Origin: Flavobacteriales bacterium
GTDB taxonomy: Bacteria > Bacteroidota > Bacteroidia > Flavobacteriales_D > Parvicellaceae
Assembly (NCBI GenBank): GCA_020635565.1
Contig: JACJZN010000013.1
Coordinates: forward strand, 1 to 24,638
Reading direction: 5' to 3'
Length of the DNA stretch: 24,638 nt
The notes below the pieces were generated by a model. The model was not told where the DNA came from. It saw only the letters and a program-made list of their open reading frames with translations, and ran no database searches. Positions 1-7,791 of the stretch are shown here, piece after piece; within the stretch, counting starts at the first letter, position 1, and each line of letters starts with the position of its first letter. Position numbers and translations under genes: made by a program.

Positions 1-187
1 TTCCTATCTTACCTCCAAAAGTTCCTTTGCCAGTAAACTGATGATTATACCTACTATCATCAAATACTTTTTGATTGAAAAGGAAGGTAGGTCCCCAGCC
101 TCCTTTAAGACCAATATCTACCCATCCTTGAGCATGATTAAAACTGAATAATGAAAATAATACGGCAAATAAGAATAGTTTTTTCAT
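1..187 (-). CDS. Outer-membrane beta-barrel protein, N-terminal part only
   Basis: Partial gene running off the left edge; 62 codons are visible. It starts at an ATG and encodes a clear signal peptide: a KK n-region, a Leu/Phe-rich core, then HAQ-GW as the likely signal peptidase I site after about residue 20. The mature start (WVDIGLKGGWGPTFLF) has the alternating glycine/aromatic pattern of small Bacteroidetes outer-membrane barrels of the OmpA/PorT-like fold. It is divergent from fabG across 78 bases, and a TACATTTG -7 element lies 24 bases before the start. The specific function cannot be told from this fragment. Confidence 0.72.
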   Translation of the reverse strand, partial: MKKLFLFAVLFSLFSFNHAQGWVDIGLKGGWGPTFLFNQKVFDDSRYNHQFTGKGTFGGKIG

Positions 188-211
188 TTCTTTTATCTTT
201 GAGAAGTCTTA

Positions 212-219
212 CAAATGTA
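212..219 (-). promoter_or_regulatory. Bacteroidetes-type -7 promoter element (TACATTTG)
   Basis: Read on the minus strand this is TACATTTG, matching the TAnnTTTG -7 consensus of Bacteroidetes sigma-A promoters. It lies 24 bases before the ATG of the barrel gene. The expected upstream -33 TTTG is only approximated by an ATTTAG stretch. Confidence 0.45.
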
Positions 220-265
220 ATTGTAATTTGTATACTAAATTCTACGAACAAAAAAATATGGTAAA

Positions 266-1012
266 ATGACATTATTGAAGGGTAAAGTGGCAATTATAAC
301 GGGTGCAACCCGAGGTATAGGTAAAGGAATTGCAAAGAAGTTTGCGCAAGAAGGTGCGGATATTGCTTTTACTTATGTATCAAGCGGATCAGCAGCTCAA
401 GAGGTGGAGAGAGAACTAGCTGCATATGGCGTAAAAGCGAAAGGATATCAGTCTAATGCAGGAGATCTTAAGAGTACGGAAGAGTTGGTAGATCAGGTTT
501 TAGCTGATTTTGGAAACGTTGATATTGTGATCAATAATGCAGGGATCACTAAGGATGGTCTTTTGATGAGAATGACAGAGGATAACTGGGATGATGTGAT
601 GAATATCAACTTGAAATCTGTTTTCAATATGACGAAAGCTGTTCTAAGAACTTTCTTGAAGAATAAGAACGGAGTGATCATTAACATGAGTTCTGTTGTT
701 GGAGTACAGGGAAATGCTGGGCAAAGTAATTACTCAGCATCTAAAGCTGGTATCATTGGATTTACTAAATCCGTAGCGCAAGAATTAGGTAGTAGAAATA
801 TTAGAAGTAATGCAATTGCTCCGGGATTCATAGCAACTGAAATGACCGAAAAGTTAGATGAGAAGGTGGTTGAAGGTTGGTTGCAGGATATTCCTTTGAA
901 AAGAGCAGGAACACCTGAGGATGTAGCAAATGTAGCATTGTTCTTAGCTTCAGATTTGGGAGCTTACGTTAATGGGCAAGTGATCAGCGTTTGCGGAGGA
1001 ATGATGACTTAG
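266..1012 (+). CDS. fabG: 3-oxoacyl-[acyl-carrier-protein] reductase FabG
   Basis: Short-chain dehydrogenase of 248 aa, the usual FabG length, which reduces 3-oxoacyl-ACP with NADPH in each cycle of fatty-acid elongation in the cytoplasm. The cofactor loop is TGATRGIG at residues 12-19 and NNAG is at 90-93. The catalytic set aligns with E. coli FabG as N115, S143, Y156 and K160 (YSASK). The PGFIATEM segment at 187-193 matches the FabG substrate loop. The C-terminus SVCGGMMT corresponds to the usual VxGGM ending. It heads the plus-strand cluster, with 41 bases before the next gene. FabG resembles many other SDR reductases, but overall similarity and length favour this call. Confidence 0.9.
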   Translation: MTLLKGKVAIITGATRGIGKGIAKKFAQEGADIAFTYVSSGSAAQEVERELAAYGVKAKGYQSNAGDLKSTEELVDQVLADFGNVDIVINNAGITKDGLLMRMTEDNWDDVMNINLKSVFNMTKAVLRTFLKNKNGVIINMSSVVGVQGNAGQSNYSASKAGIIGFTKSVAQELGSRNIRSNAIAPGFIATEMTEKLDEKVVEGWLQDIPLKRAGTPEDVANVALFLASDLGAYVNGQVISVCGGMMT

Positions 1013-1053
1013 TCTTTTTTTGAGTAAGTTTGATTTACGTTTATCACTGATTT

Positions 1054-2415
1054 TTGAATATCTTATTTACATATCCAACGTGGTTGGTGCTGCTGTGCGT
1101 TGCTGCAGGCGTAGTTTACAGCACTCTTTTCTACAGGAGGGATAAAGCACTTGATGAAACGCCACAGTGGTTAATATATTCAATGGCATTGGCAAGATTT
1201 GTAGTAGTTACAGTTCTTGCCATTTTGCTTTTGAAACCTTTGATTCAAAGTGAAAGTCAAAAGATAGAAAAACCAATTGTTGTTATTGCTCAGGATGATA
1301 CAGAAAGTATTGTTTTCGATAAGGATAGTAGTTATTATCGAGGTGAGTATCAAACCAAATTGTCACAATTGATAGAAAGCTTATCTGAAGATTATGAGGT
1401 GAAGTTATTCTCATTTGGAGATCAGATCTCAGATTCTATTCGCTTCAATTTTGATCAGAAACAAACTGATCTGTCACAACTTTTTGGAGAGATCGAATCG
1501 AGGTACTACGGAAGAAATTTGGGAGCGGTTATTTTAGCTAGTGATGGAATTTACAATAAAGGTAATAACCCATTGTATGGTAGTGATTTTATGAATTCAA
1601 CTACTATTTACACCATCGCTTTAGGGGATACGAATAAGAAGAAGGATCTGGCGATCAGTAATGTGGCTCACAATAAATTGGCCTATCTCGGAAATGATTT
1701 TCCTGTTGAAGTGGTGATCCGTTCGGATTTCTTCAATGGAGAGAAATGTAAAGTTTCTATATTAAAGAATGGTCAGATTTTAGCTTCAGAAATTACAGAC
1801 ATCACTTCAGCTAATCAAGTGATCTCGGTTCCATTCAAAATTGAGGCAAAGAACGTAGGCAAGCAGATCTATTCTATCCAAGTGGATCCTTTAAATGATG
1901 AGTTTACTTTGGTAAATAATCAACAAGATATTTTGATAGAGGTTTTGGATAACAAGCAAAAAATACTGATGGTCACAGCGAGTCCTCATCCTGACATTGC
2001 TGCGATGAAAGGTGCTGTAGAAAAGAATGTGAATTATGAAGTAAACGTTGTAAGCATCGAAGATTACAAAGGAGGGTTGGATGAATATAGCTTAGTTGTT
2101 CTTCATCAAATACCAAGTGTAAATGGAGGTGAACAGAAATTGATCAAAGATCTGGAAACATCTAAATTGCCTTGTCTTTTTGTTATTGGCGGACAAACGA
2201 ATATAGCTGCATTTAATAATTTAAAAAGTGGTCTGACCATTGTTGGTCCTAAGGGGACTACTGATGCAAAACCATCTATCAATAATGGATTTACAGGTTT
2301 TACGATCGAAGATGGAGTAAAACAGCTGATCCCAAATTTACCACCAATCCAAATTCCGTTTGCTTCTGATTATAAAGTAACTAATGCTGTTAAGTATTAC
2401 TTTATCAAAAAATAA
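1054..2415 (+). CDS. Membrane-anchored VWA-domain protein, 5' in-frame part of a frame-disrupted gene
   Basis: This 453-aa frame is the first two thirds of a gene that should continue to 3143 (about 696 aa). Two N-terminal membrane segments (residues 8-26 and 40-62) are followed by a von Willebrand A-like domain: IVVIAQ then a DDTES metal-site motif (D81, T83, S85) and LASDGIYNKG at 161-170. A later stretch near residue 305 (KILMVTASPHPDIAAMKGAV) resembles the glutamine-amidotransferase-like domain seen in this Bacteroidetes family. The start is TTG at 1054, forced because an in-frame TGA ends at 1050. The last residues (VKYYFIKK) are already out of frame. The family is BatA-like or uncharacterised, and its role is unknown. 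Confidence 0.75.
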   Translation: MNILFTYPTWLVLLCVAAGVVYSTLFYRRDKALDETPQWLIYSMALARFVVVTVLAILLLKPLIQSESQKIEKPIVVIAQDDTESIVFDKDSSYYRGEYQTKLSQLIESLSEDYEVKLFSFGDQISDSIRFNFDQKQTDLSQLFGEIESRYYGRNLGAVILASDGIYNKGNNPLYGSDFMNSTTIYTIALGDTNKKKDLAISNVAHNKLAYLGNDFPVEVVIRSDFFNGEKCKVSILKNGQILASEITDITSANQVISVPFKIEAKNVGKQIYSIQVDPLNDEFTLVNNQQDILIEVLDNKQKILMVTASPHPDIAAMKGAVEKNVNYEVNVVSIEDYKGGLDEYSLVVLHQIPSVNGGEQKLIKDLETSKLPCLFVIGGQTNIAAFNNLKSGLTIVGPKGTTDAKPSINNGFTGFTIEDGVKQLIPNLPPIQIPFASDYKVTNAVKYYFIKK

Positions 2416-2555
2416 GGAATGCAGTTACAAATTACCCTTTGATCGGAGCTTAGTAGTGATGATGATTCCAAGACAGGCTTTGTAGTTGAGAAGGAATATG
2501 GCGCTGGAAGTTCCAAGATTTCATAAAGAATAATAACAACATTGCCTTTGAATCA
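2416..2555 (+). other. Frame-scrambled link inside the VWA-protein gene
   Basis: No single frame is open here, but protein-like sequence continues piecewise. AVTNYPLIG reads from 2421, LSSDDDSKTGFVV reads one frame on from 2449, and EGIWRWKFQDFIKNNNNIAFES reads from 2490 in the frame of the downstream piece. At least three small length changes within about 90 bases explain the break: around 2405-2420, near 2448 and near 2489. The pieces are colinear with no lost block, which favours base-calling or consensus error over a real deletion. Confidence 0.7.
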
Positions 2556-3143
2556 ATGGTGACCAAAATGATTCAATTCTTGGCACTTAAAGAAGATAAG
2601 AGCAAATTTAGAGTAAGCTCAGAAAGTGAGTTTTTGGAAAATGAGAAGGTGATCTTTAATGCAGAATTGTATAATGATATCTATGAGTTGGTCAATGAAT
2701 CTGAGGTGAATATTACAATTACCAATGAAAATGGAGATGAGTATCCTGTCAAAACTTTCTCAAAAGCAGGTAAATCTTACCGCCTAGATGCTGGTAATTT
2801 TTCACCCGGAAAATATAATTACAAAGCAGTAACTTCTTTTAATGGAAAGACGTACACGGTCGAAGGCGATTTTGTGGTGAAGGAATTAAAGGTAGAATTT
2901 GCCAACACCGTTGCAGATTATTCATTATTGTTTAATTTGGCGGATAAAACAGGTGGGAAATTATTCTCTAAAGATGATTTTTCTGCTTTGAAAGAAGAAC
3001 TTAAAGAAAACAATAAAATTGCAGCAGTAAGCTATGTGAATCAGGAATTGACTGATGTTATAAAATGGAAGTGGATTTTAATTTTAATACTTACTTTGCT
3101 TTCTTTGGAATGGTTCCTCAGAAAACGTTATGGAGCCTATTGA
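2556..3143 (+). CDS. VWA-domain membrane protein, C-terminal part of the frame-disrupted gene
   Basis: Continuation of the gene that begins at 1054. The first in-frame Met here is not a real start, because protein-like sequence runs back to 2490 in the same frame. The piece holds an Ig-like beta-rich region (EVNITITNENGDEYPV to GDFVVKELKVEF). It then has a helical segment and one C-terminal membrane helix (WKWILILILTLLSLEWFL) followed by a basic RKRYGAY tail. With the N-terminal pair, the whole protein would be a three-helix membrane protein with its large domains on one side. The stop lies 38 bases before rimK. Confidence 0.72.
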   Translation: MVTKMIQFLALKEDKSKFRVSSESEFLENEKVIFNAELYNDIYELVNESEVNITITNENGDEYPVKTFSKAGKSYRLDAGNFSPGKYNYKAVTSFNGKTYTVEGDFVVKELKVEFANTVADYSLLFNLADKTGGKLFSKDDFSALKEELKENNKIAAVSYVNQELTDVIKWKWILILILTLLSLEWFLRKRYGAY

Positions 3144-3181
3144 TTATTTGGGATTAAGAAGATTTATGTTGCAATAATTTC

Positions 3182-4059
3182 ATGAAGATTTATTTATTAT
3201 CGAGAAATGCTGGACTCTATTCCTCAAAGAGGATCATCGAGGCAGCGCGTTACAGAGGGCACACCTAAGTGTCTATTGACTATATGGAAAACCAGTCTTG
3301 TTTTACAAAAGGAAAGAGTAAGATCATTTACAATGGTGCCGGACCTTCCTTTGTTTGATGCCATTATTCCTAGAATCGGAGCATCGCATACTTTTTACGG
3401 ATCGGCTGTCAGTGACAGTTTCAAATGTTGAATGTTTTTCAAAGCGGTTGATTCTGATGCCCTATTGAGATCCAGAGATAAGTTCAAATGTCTTCAATTG
3501 TTGAACCTGCATGGTGTTGATATGCCAATTACTGCGTTTTCCAACTCTAACAGAGATGCGGATAACTTGATCAAAGCAGTAAATGGAGCTCCTTTGGTGA
3601 TCAAATTATTGGAAGGTACTCAAGGTCTTGGAGTATTGCTTCAGGAAACTAAGAAAGGCGCTGAGTCTGTCTTGGAAGCTTTCAGTCAATTAGATGCTAG
3701 AGTAACTGTTCAAGAATTCATCAAGGAATCTTCAGGAACTGATATTCGTGCTATCGTTGTCGATGGTAGAGTAGTTGCCGCTATGAGAAGAACGGCACCA
3801 GAAGGGGAGTTCAGAAGTAATATTCATAGAGGAGGTACAGGAATGCCAATTAAACTTTCGGCAGATGAGGAAGAAACAGCCATTAAGTCGGCAGAGGCTT
3901 TAGGATTAGGTGTTGCGGGGTTGATATGCCGGTAAGTTCCAGACGACCAAAAGTACTGAAGTAAATTCTCGCCCTAGATCGAAGGAATAGAAGGATGTAC
4001 AAAAATTAGATATCGCCAAAGAGATCATTCTCTATTTGGAAAAACAAGTTAAGGAATGA
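3182..4059 (+). pseudogene. rimK: RimK, ribosomal protein S6 / poly-glutamate ligase (frame-disrupted)
   Basis: ATP-grasp ligase that adds glutamate residues to the C-terminus of ribosomal protein S6 in characterised relatives. The ATG at 3182 gives MKIYLLSRNAGLYSSKRIIE, a typical RimK start. DAIIPRIGASHTFYGSAV follows in a second frame near 3357-3410. The ATP-grasp core is open from 3432 to 3935, with APLVIKLLEGTQG, DIRAIVVDGRVVAAM and EGEFRSNIHRGG. The end is readable only by changing frame: SSRRPKVL, EVNS, EGIEGCTK, then DIAKEIILYLEKQVKE ending at TGA 4057-4059. Breaks are an in-frame TAA at 3266 and frame changes near 3345, 3406-3442 and 3916-4010. Restored length is about 291 aa, normal for RimK. 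The stop overlaps the next ATG (ATGA), so the gene is probably intact in the organism. Confidence 0.8.
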
Positions 4060-5006
4060 GTAAACCACTAAACTTAAACGGAATCGATATACTTCCCGGA
4101 CAGAACACAACGGTAAAGATCAAAGTAGGATCTCTACCTTCGGGAACAAACATTAATTTATTTGCTCACGTTTTCAGAAGTAAAAACCCTGGCCCAACTA
4201 TGTTGGTGTTAGGTGGCGTTCATGGAGATGAGGTAAATGGTGTGGAAATAGTAAGAAGAGCCGTTAAGGTTGGTTATTTCAAACATTTGAAAATGGGAAG
4301 CGTGATCGCTGTTCCATTGCTTAATATTTATGGATTTATTAACTTCTCGAGAGACCTACCTGATGGGAAGGATATCAATAGAAGTTTTCCTGGTACAGCA
4401 AGAGGTTCACTAGCTTCTAATGTAGCTTATGTGTTGACCAAGCACTTCCTGCCAGTGGTAGACTTTGGGATAGATTTTCACACTGGAGGTAAGAGTATCT
4501 ACAATTATCCTCAAGTTAGGGTAAGCTATAATGATCTTGGTAGCTACGAGTTGGCTGAGTTATTTGGAGCCCCTTTTATTGTAAAAAGTGCCTTGATAAA
4601 TAAGTCTTTACGTAAAGAATGTAATAAGAGAGGGATTCCAATGTTGGTCTATGAAGCAGGCGAATCATTAAGGTTAGATTCTTTTGCGATCCAAGAAGGA
4701 TTGAACGGAATTCAACGTGTAATGTCCAGCATGGGAATGATCAAGAAACAAGAGTTGATCACTAATCAGAGTATTGTATTGGAAGATAATGACTGGCTTA
4801 GAGCTAATCAGGCTGGTGTATTTATCTCGTATAAAAAGTCTGGCGATTTTGTGAAGAAAAGGAGAATTGCTTAGGACATTTAACCGATCCGTAAGGAATA
4901 GAAGGAGTCAAAGATCATTAGTCATACAGAAGGATATGTTTTCGGACATAACAATATGCCGGTGGTTCACAAAGGCGATGCATTGTTCCACATCGGATTT
5001 GTATAA
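4056..5006 (+). CDS. Succinylglutamate desuccinylase/aspartoacylase-like zinc hydrolase (3' end frame-disrupted)
   Basis: M14-clan zinc hydrolase of the AstE/ASPA group, which cleaves amide bonds of N-acyl amino acids or C-terminal residues. Zinc-site motifs are visible: GGVHGDE with H56 and E59, the DINRSFPG substrate motif at 106-113, and H142 in DFHTGG. The frame is open to 4874. After KKSGDFVKK the frame slips several times between about 4862 and 4920. Conserved sequence then returns to give EGYVFGHNNMPVVHKGDA and LFHIGFV, ending at TAA 5004-5006. The total length of 951 bases is a multiple of three (316 aa). The start overlaps the rimK stop, and the stop overlaps the trmH start by one base. 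Pairing with rimK recurs in Bacteroidetes and proteobacteria as far as I recall. The substrate is unknown. Confidence 0.78.
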
Positions 5007-5707
5007 TGGCAGATCATGATGACATACCATATTCAAAGGAGTTTAGTGATTTTTTAACTCAATTTCTTACCCCAGAGCGGAAAGAAATAATGAACAAGGT
5101 GCTGGAAGATCGAACCAGATTTATTACTGTTGTCATCGAAGATATTTTTCAGCCTCAGAATGCAAGTGCAGTTGTTAGAACTTGTGATTGCTTTGGGATA
5201 CAGGATGTACATATCATTGAAAAGCGTAATAAATTCAAGATCAATCCAAACATCGATCGTGGAGGTGGACAATGGGTTAATGTCTTAAAATACAATGACA
5301 AGTCAAAGAATAATACTGTTGATTGTATTACTCAGCTTAAACAAAAAGGATATAAGGTTTTAGCTACCTCACCTCATACCAACGATACTAATTTGTATGA
5401 TCTGGATCTGGACAGTCCAGTAGCTTTGGTCTTTGGAAATGAGAAGCTAGGAATTTCAGAAGACGTTAGGCAGCATGCAGATGGATTGGTAAGAATACCC
5501 ATGTATGGATTTACAGAAAGCTTTAATATTTCTGTGAGTGCGGCATTATGTTTATCAGTTTTATCTGAGAAATTGAGAAAATCAAATCTTAATTGGAAAT
5601 TGACTGATGATGAGAAAACCGAATTGCTTTTTGAGTGGACTAAAATAAGAGTAGGATCAGTAGACAAGTATTTATTTGAATATAATCGCATGCAGACGCA
5701 GAAATGA
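5006..5707 (+). CDS. trmH: tRNA/rRNA 2'-O-ribose methyltransferase, TrmH/SpoU family
   Basis: SPOUT methyltransferase of 233 aa, most like TrmH, which methylates the 2'-OH of guanosine 18 in tRNA. Motif 1 is QNASAVVRTCDCFGI, with N52 and the catalytic Arg at R58. The GGGQWVNV stretch at 86-93 matches the TrmH G(S/G)xxWV signature. Motif 2 is ALVFGNEKLGIS (140-151) and motif 3 is IPMYGFTESFNISVSAAL (164-181), which build the SAM-binding trefoil knot. The C-terminal extension is charged and helical. This gene is fully open although its neighbours on both sides are frame-disrupted. Start and stop overlap the flanking genes (TAATG and ATGA), so it is translationally coupled. A general SpoU rRNA methyltransferase is the alternative. 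Confidence 0.85.
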   Translation: MADHDDIPYSKEFSDFLTQFLTPERKEIMNKVLEDRTRFITVVIEDIFQPQNASAVVRTCDCFGIQDVHIIEKRNKFKINPNIDRGGGQWVNVLKYNDKSKNNTVDCITQLKQKGYKVLATSPHTNDTNLYDLDLDSPVALVFGNEKLGISEDVRQHADGLVRIPMYGFTESFNISVSAALCLSVLSEKLRKSNLNWKLTDDEKTELLFEWTKIRVGSVDKYLFEYNRMQTQK

Positions 5708-7006
5708 TGAGTTCTATACACTTGATAGTACATACAACACATTACAGAAAGGGTAGTGAGCAGTTTGCGGTCATTGCCGCAATCATGCAAGAAGAATTGA
5801 GCGCTGAATACCCTAATGAAACTGTATTGCTCAAACCAATTTTCGGTAAAAGGGATTTACTAAATATATTTTCACAAATCATTGAATCTGGAGATAAAAT
5901 AAGATCCTTTCATTTTATCGGTCATTCCGGTATGTATGGACCAATGTATGGCACCATAGAATATCCTGAACAATTTAGTCCATACGAACTTAGAAAATTG
6001 CAAATACCTTTTGCGGAGGGAGGTGAGGCATATTTTCACTGTTGTAGATCGGCTAGATGGTTTGCTCCTCATTTTGCTAATCTGCATAATGTAAAAACCT
6101 TTGGATACCATAATTATACAGCTTTTACTAAGTCGAAGACTAAATATCAAAGAATTGGTGGCAATGTAAATCCTATGTACGCCATAGGTTGTGAAGGGAA
6201 GAAATCACATGGATGGATCGGAGCGATAAAGAAGAATCTGTTAGGCAAAGGACTGGAAAAATTAAAGGTTTTTGAGCCTACCTCTGAGAGTATTGATAGC
6301 ACCTATAATAATGTAGCGGGATTGTATGATGCCGTTTTTCAGGATATTAAAGTGAGAGAAGATGAATGGTCTTGGATATCTAATCATCTTCCTAAGTCAA
6401 CTGAAATTGATGTGTTAGACATCGGTTGTGGGAATGGTGCTTTACTCAAGGCATTGTCTCCAATGATAAGAAGTGGAGTGGGCGTGGATCTGTCAAATGC
6501 TCTTTTGGATCTGGCAAGAAAGAATAATGCAACAAATGATAAATTATCTTTTAAACCAGTTACCGGACCTAAGTTGCCATTGGAGGATGAAAGTGTCGAT
6601 CTAATTATTTCCATGCTTTTTAGGTATTTAGATTGGGATCCTTTAATGGATGAAGTGAAGAGAATTCTTCGACCAGTGGTAGGATATTGATCTTGATATG
6701 GTAGCGGTGCCCGCTAAAATTTCTGAGTTCCCAAGATTGATCTTGGATAAGTTCAAACAAAAGAAACAATTGAAGAAATATCCTGATTTTGCGATTCATC
6801 TTCAAAAATTAGTGAATCACCCTGATTGGAAGAAAATGTTGCATTATAATCCCATCAGAGCTGAACATGAGATGAAATGGTCTTTGGAGAGTCGTTTTCC
6901 AGGAAGGAAAATCGAGAAGATCAATGTAGGATATCATTCTTCCATCATAGCTTTTGATTCTGGTGATATCAATAATATTCAGGATATTCATCTTACCTAT
7001 CCATGA
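5704..7006 (+). CDS. Caspase-like domain fused to class I SAM methyltransferase (two frame slips near the 3' end)
   Basis: The frame is open to 6690. Residues 1-160 resemble a caspase/CHAT/DUF4347-type fold: IHLIVHTTHY strand, HFIGHSG with H74 as candidate catalytic His, then EAYFHCCRSARWFAPHFA with C113/C114 as candidate nucleophile, then KTFGYHNYTAFT. Residues 200-325 are a Rossmann methyltransferase with YDAVF, motif I VLDIGCGNG (237-245), acidic D262 in GVGVDLS and motif IV DESVDLIISM. At 6676 and 6693 one base appears missing from short repeats (CCAAGT read as CCAGT, TTGGAT read as TTGAT). Restoring both gives RPSGRILILDMVAVPAK and a 434-aa protein ending at TGA 7004-7006. The protease-like call is inference from motif order. 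Substrates are unknown. Confidence 0.68.
6698..7006 (+). CDS. C-terminal piece of the caspase-like/methyltransferase protein
   Basis: Separate open frame of 102 aa that is the continuation of the methyltransferase, not an independent gene. The apparent start Met lies inside the GRILILDMVAVPAK strand of the Rossmann fold, where a gene start is implausible. It holds a helical lid-like segment (FPRLILDKFKQKKQLKKYP) and the final strands (KIEKINVGYHSSIIAFDS). The stop codon overlaps the next start codon as ATGA, the same coupling seen at the other operon junctions. Confidence 0.6.
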   Translation: MVAVPAKISEFPRLILDKFKQKKQLKKYPDFAIHLQKLVNHPDWKKMLHYNPIRAEHEMKWSLESRFPGRKIEKINVGYHSSIIAFDSGDINNIQDIHLTYP

Positions 7007-7764
7007 TTAAGAAGCTCGCGATCTGTGATTGGGGAATTGGTGGAATTGGAGTGTTGAAGATGCTTCGAGAAAACCATGGAGTAAATTCAGATATTATTTA
7101 TCTATCTGATGCTGGATTTGTACCTTATGGTAAAGTGCCTGAAAAAGAACTGACCTCTAGATGGCATGAAGTAAAGAATTTTCTACTGTCACAAGGTGCG
7201 GATCATATTATAGTTGCATGTAATGCTTTGAGTACAGTTGTAACAAATGAAGAGAACGTTACGACCATTGTTGAGATTGGAAAAAGGATTGTTGCAGAAA
7301 AGAGCGACATTGAACTTGGCATTATAGGAGGAGTGATCACCATTAATAGTGGGATCTATAGAACAAATAGCAAAAGACATCAATTCAATATAGCACAGCC
7401 ATTGTCTGCCTTAGTGGAGAGAGGTGAATTATCAGGAGAAGAAGTAAGACAACAGATCGAAAATATCATCGCTCCAATTCGAGAGAGTAAAGAGATCTTA
7501 TTAGCCTGCACACATTACCCCGCCTTATTACCTATCTTCACAGAGCTATATCCAAATATAGACTGGATAGATCCTGCACCAACTCTTTGTAGGGTTATAT
7601 TAGATAACTTCGATCTTACACATGGAAATAGGGATCATCAATTCTATACCACAGGTTCAACTATTGAGATGCAGGAGTCAGCTTTCAAGGCTTTTTCATT
7701 TACAATGAAAGAAGCAGATCTAAGAGAATTATCTCTTAGTTTGTCAGACAACATTTCTAAATAG
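7003..7764 (+). CDS. Glutamate/aspartate racemase family protein
   Basis: 253-aa member of the Asp/Glu racemase superfamily, which inverts amino acids with two cysteines and no cofactor. Both catalytic Cys motifs are present: VACNALST with C73 and LACTHYP with C169. The N-terminal motif is CDWGIGGIGV, against DSGVGGLSV in MurI, and VPYG is conserved at 40-43. It could supply D-glutamate for peptidoglycan (MurI), but the DSG to DWG change and its place in a modification operon rather than a cell-wall cluster make a paralogue plausible. It is translationally coupled to the upstream methyltransferase. If the genome has a second, canonical murI, this one has another job. Confidence 0.75.
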   Translation: MIKKLAICDWGIGGIGVLKMLRENHGVNSDIIYLSDAGFVPYGKVPEKELTSRWHEVKNFLLSQGADHIIVACNALSTVVTNEENVTTIVEIGKRIVAEKSDIELGIIGGVITINSGIYRTNSKRHQFNIAQPLSALVERGELSGEEVRQQIENIIAPIRESKEILLACTHYPALLPIFTELYPNIDWIDPAPTLCRVILDNFDLTHGNRDHQFYTTGSTIEMQESAFKAFSFTMKEADLRELSLSLSDNISK

Positions 7765-7775
7765 TTTTCGTTACG

Positions 7776-7783
7776 TATATTTG
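7776..7783 (+). promoter_or_regulatory. Bacteroidetes -7 promoter element (TATATTTG) before the porT-like gene
   Basis: TATATTTG, followed by C, matches TAnnTTTG exactly and lies in the 27-base gap after the racemase stop. Only eight bases separate it from the ATG at 7792, so a transcript from here would have almost no 5' leader. No convincing -33 box was found at the normal spacing. Confidence 0.45.
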
Positions 7784-7791
7784 CAGCCCAA

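Noticed and set aside
1013..1030. Terminator after fabG
   Set aside because: There is a T-run but no stem before it, and the next gene begins 41 bases on, so read-through is more likely.
3207..3431. Separate 74-aa open frame on the plus strand
   Set aside because: Its first two thirds are an out-of-frame reading of rimK; only the end (FDAIIPRIGASHTFYGSAV) is real RimK sequence, so it is not an independent gene.
5374..5790. 138-aa minus-strand open frame
   Set aside because: Lies entirely opposite trmH and the start of the methyltransferase gene, both well supported; its translation has no recognisable domain.
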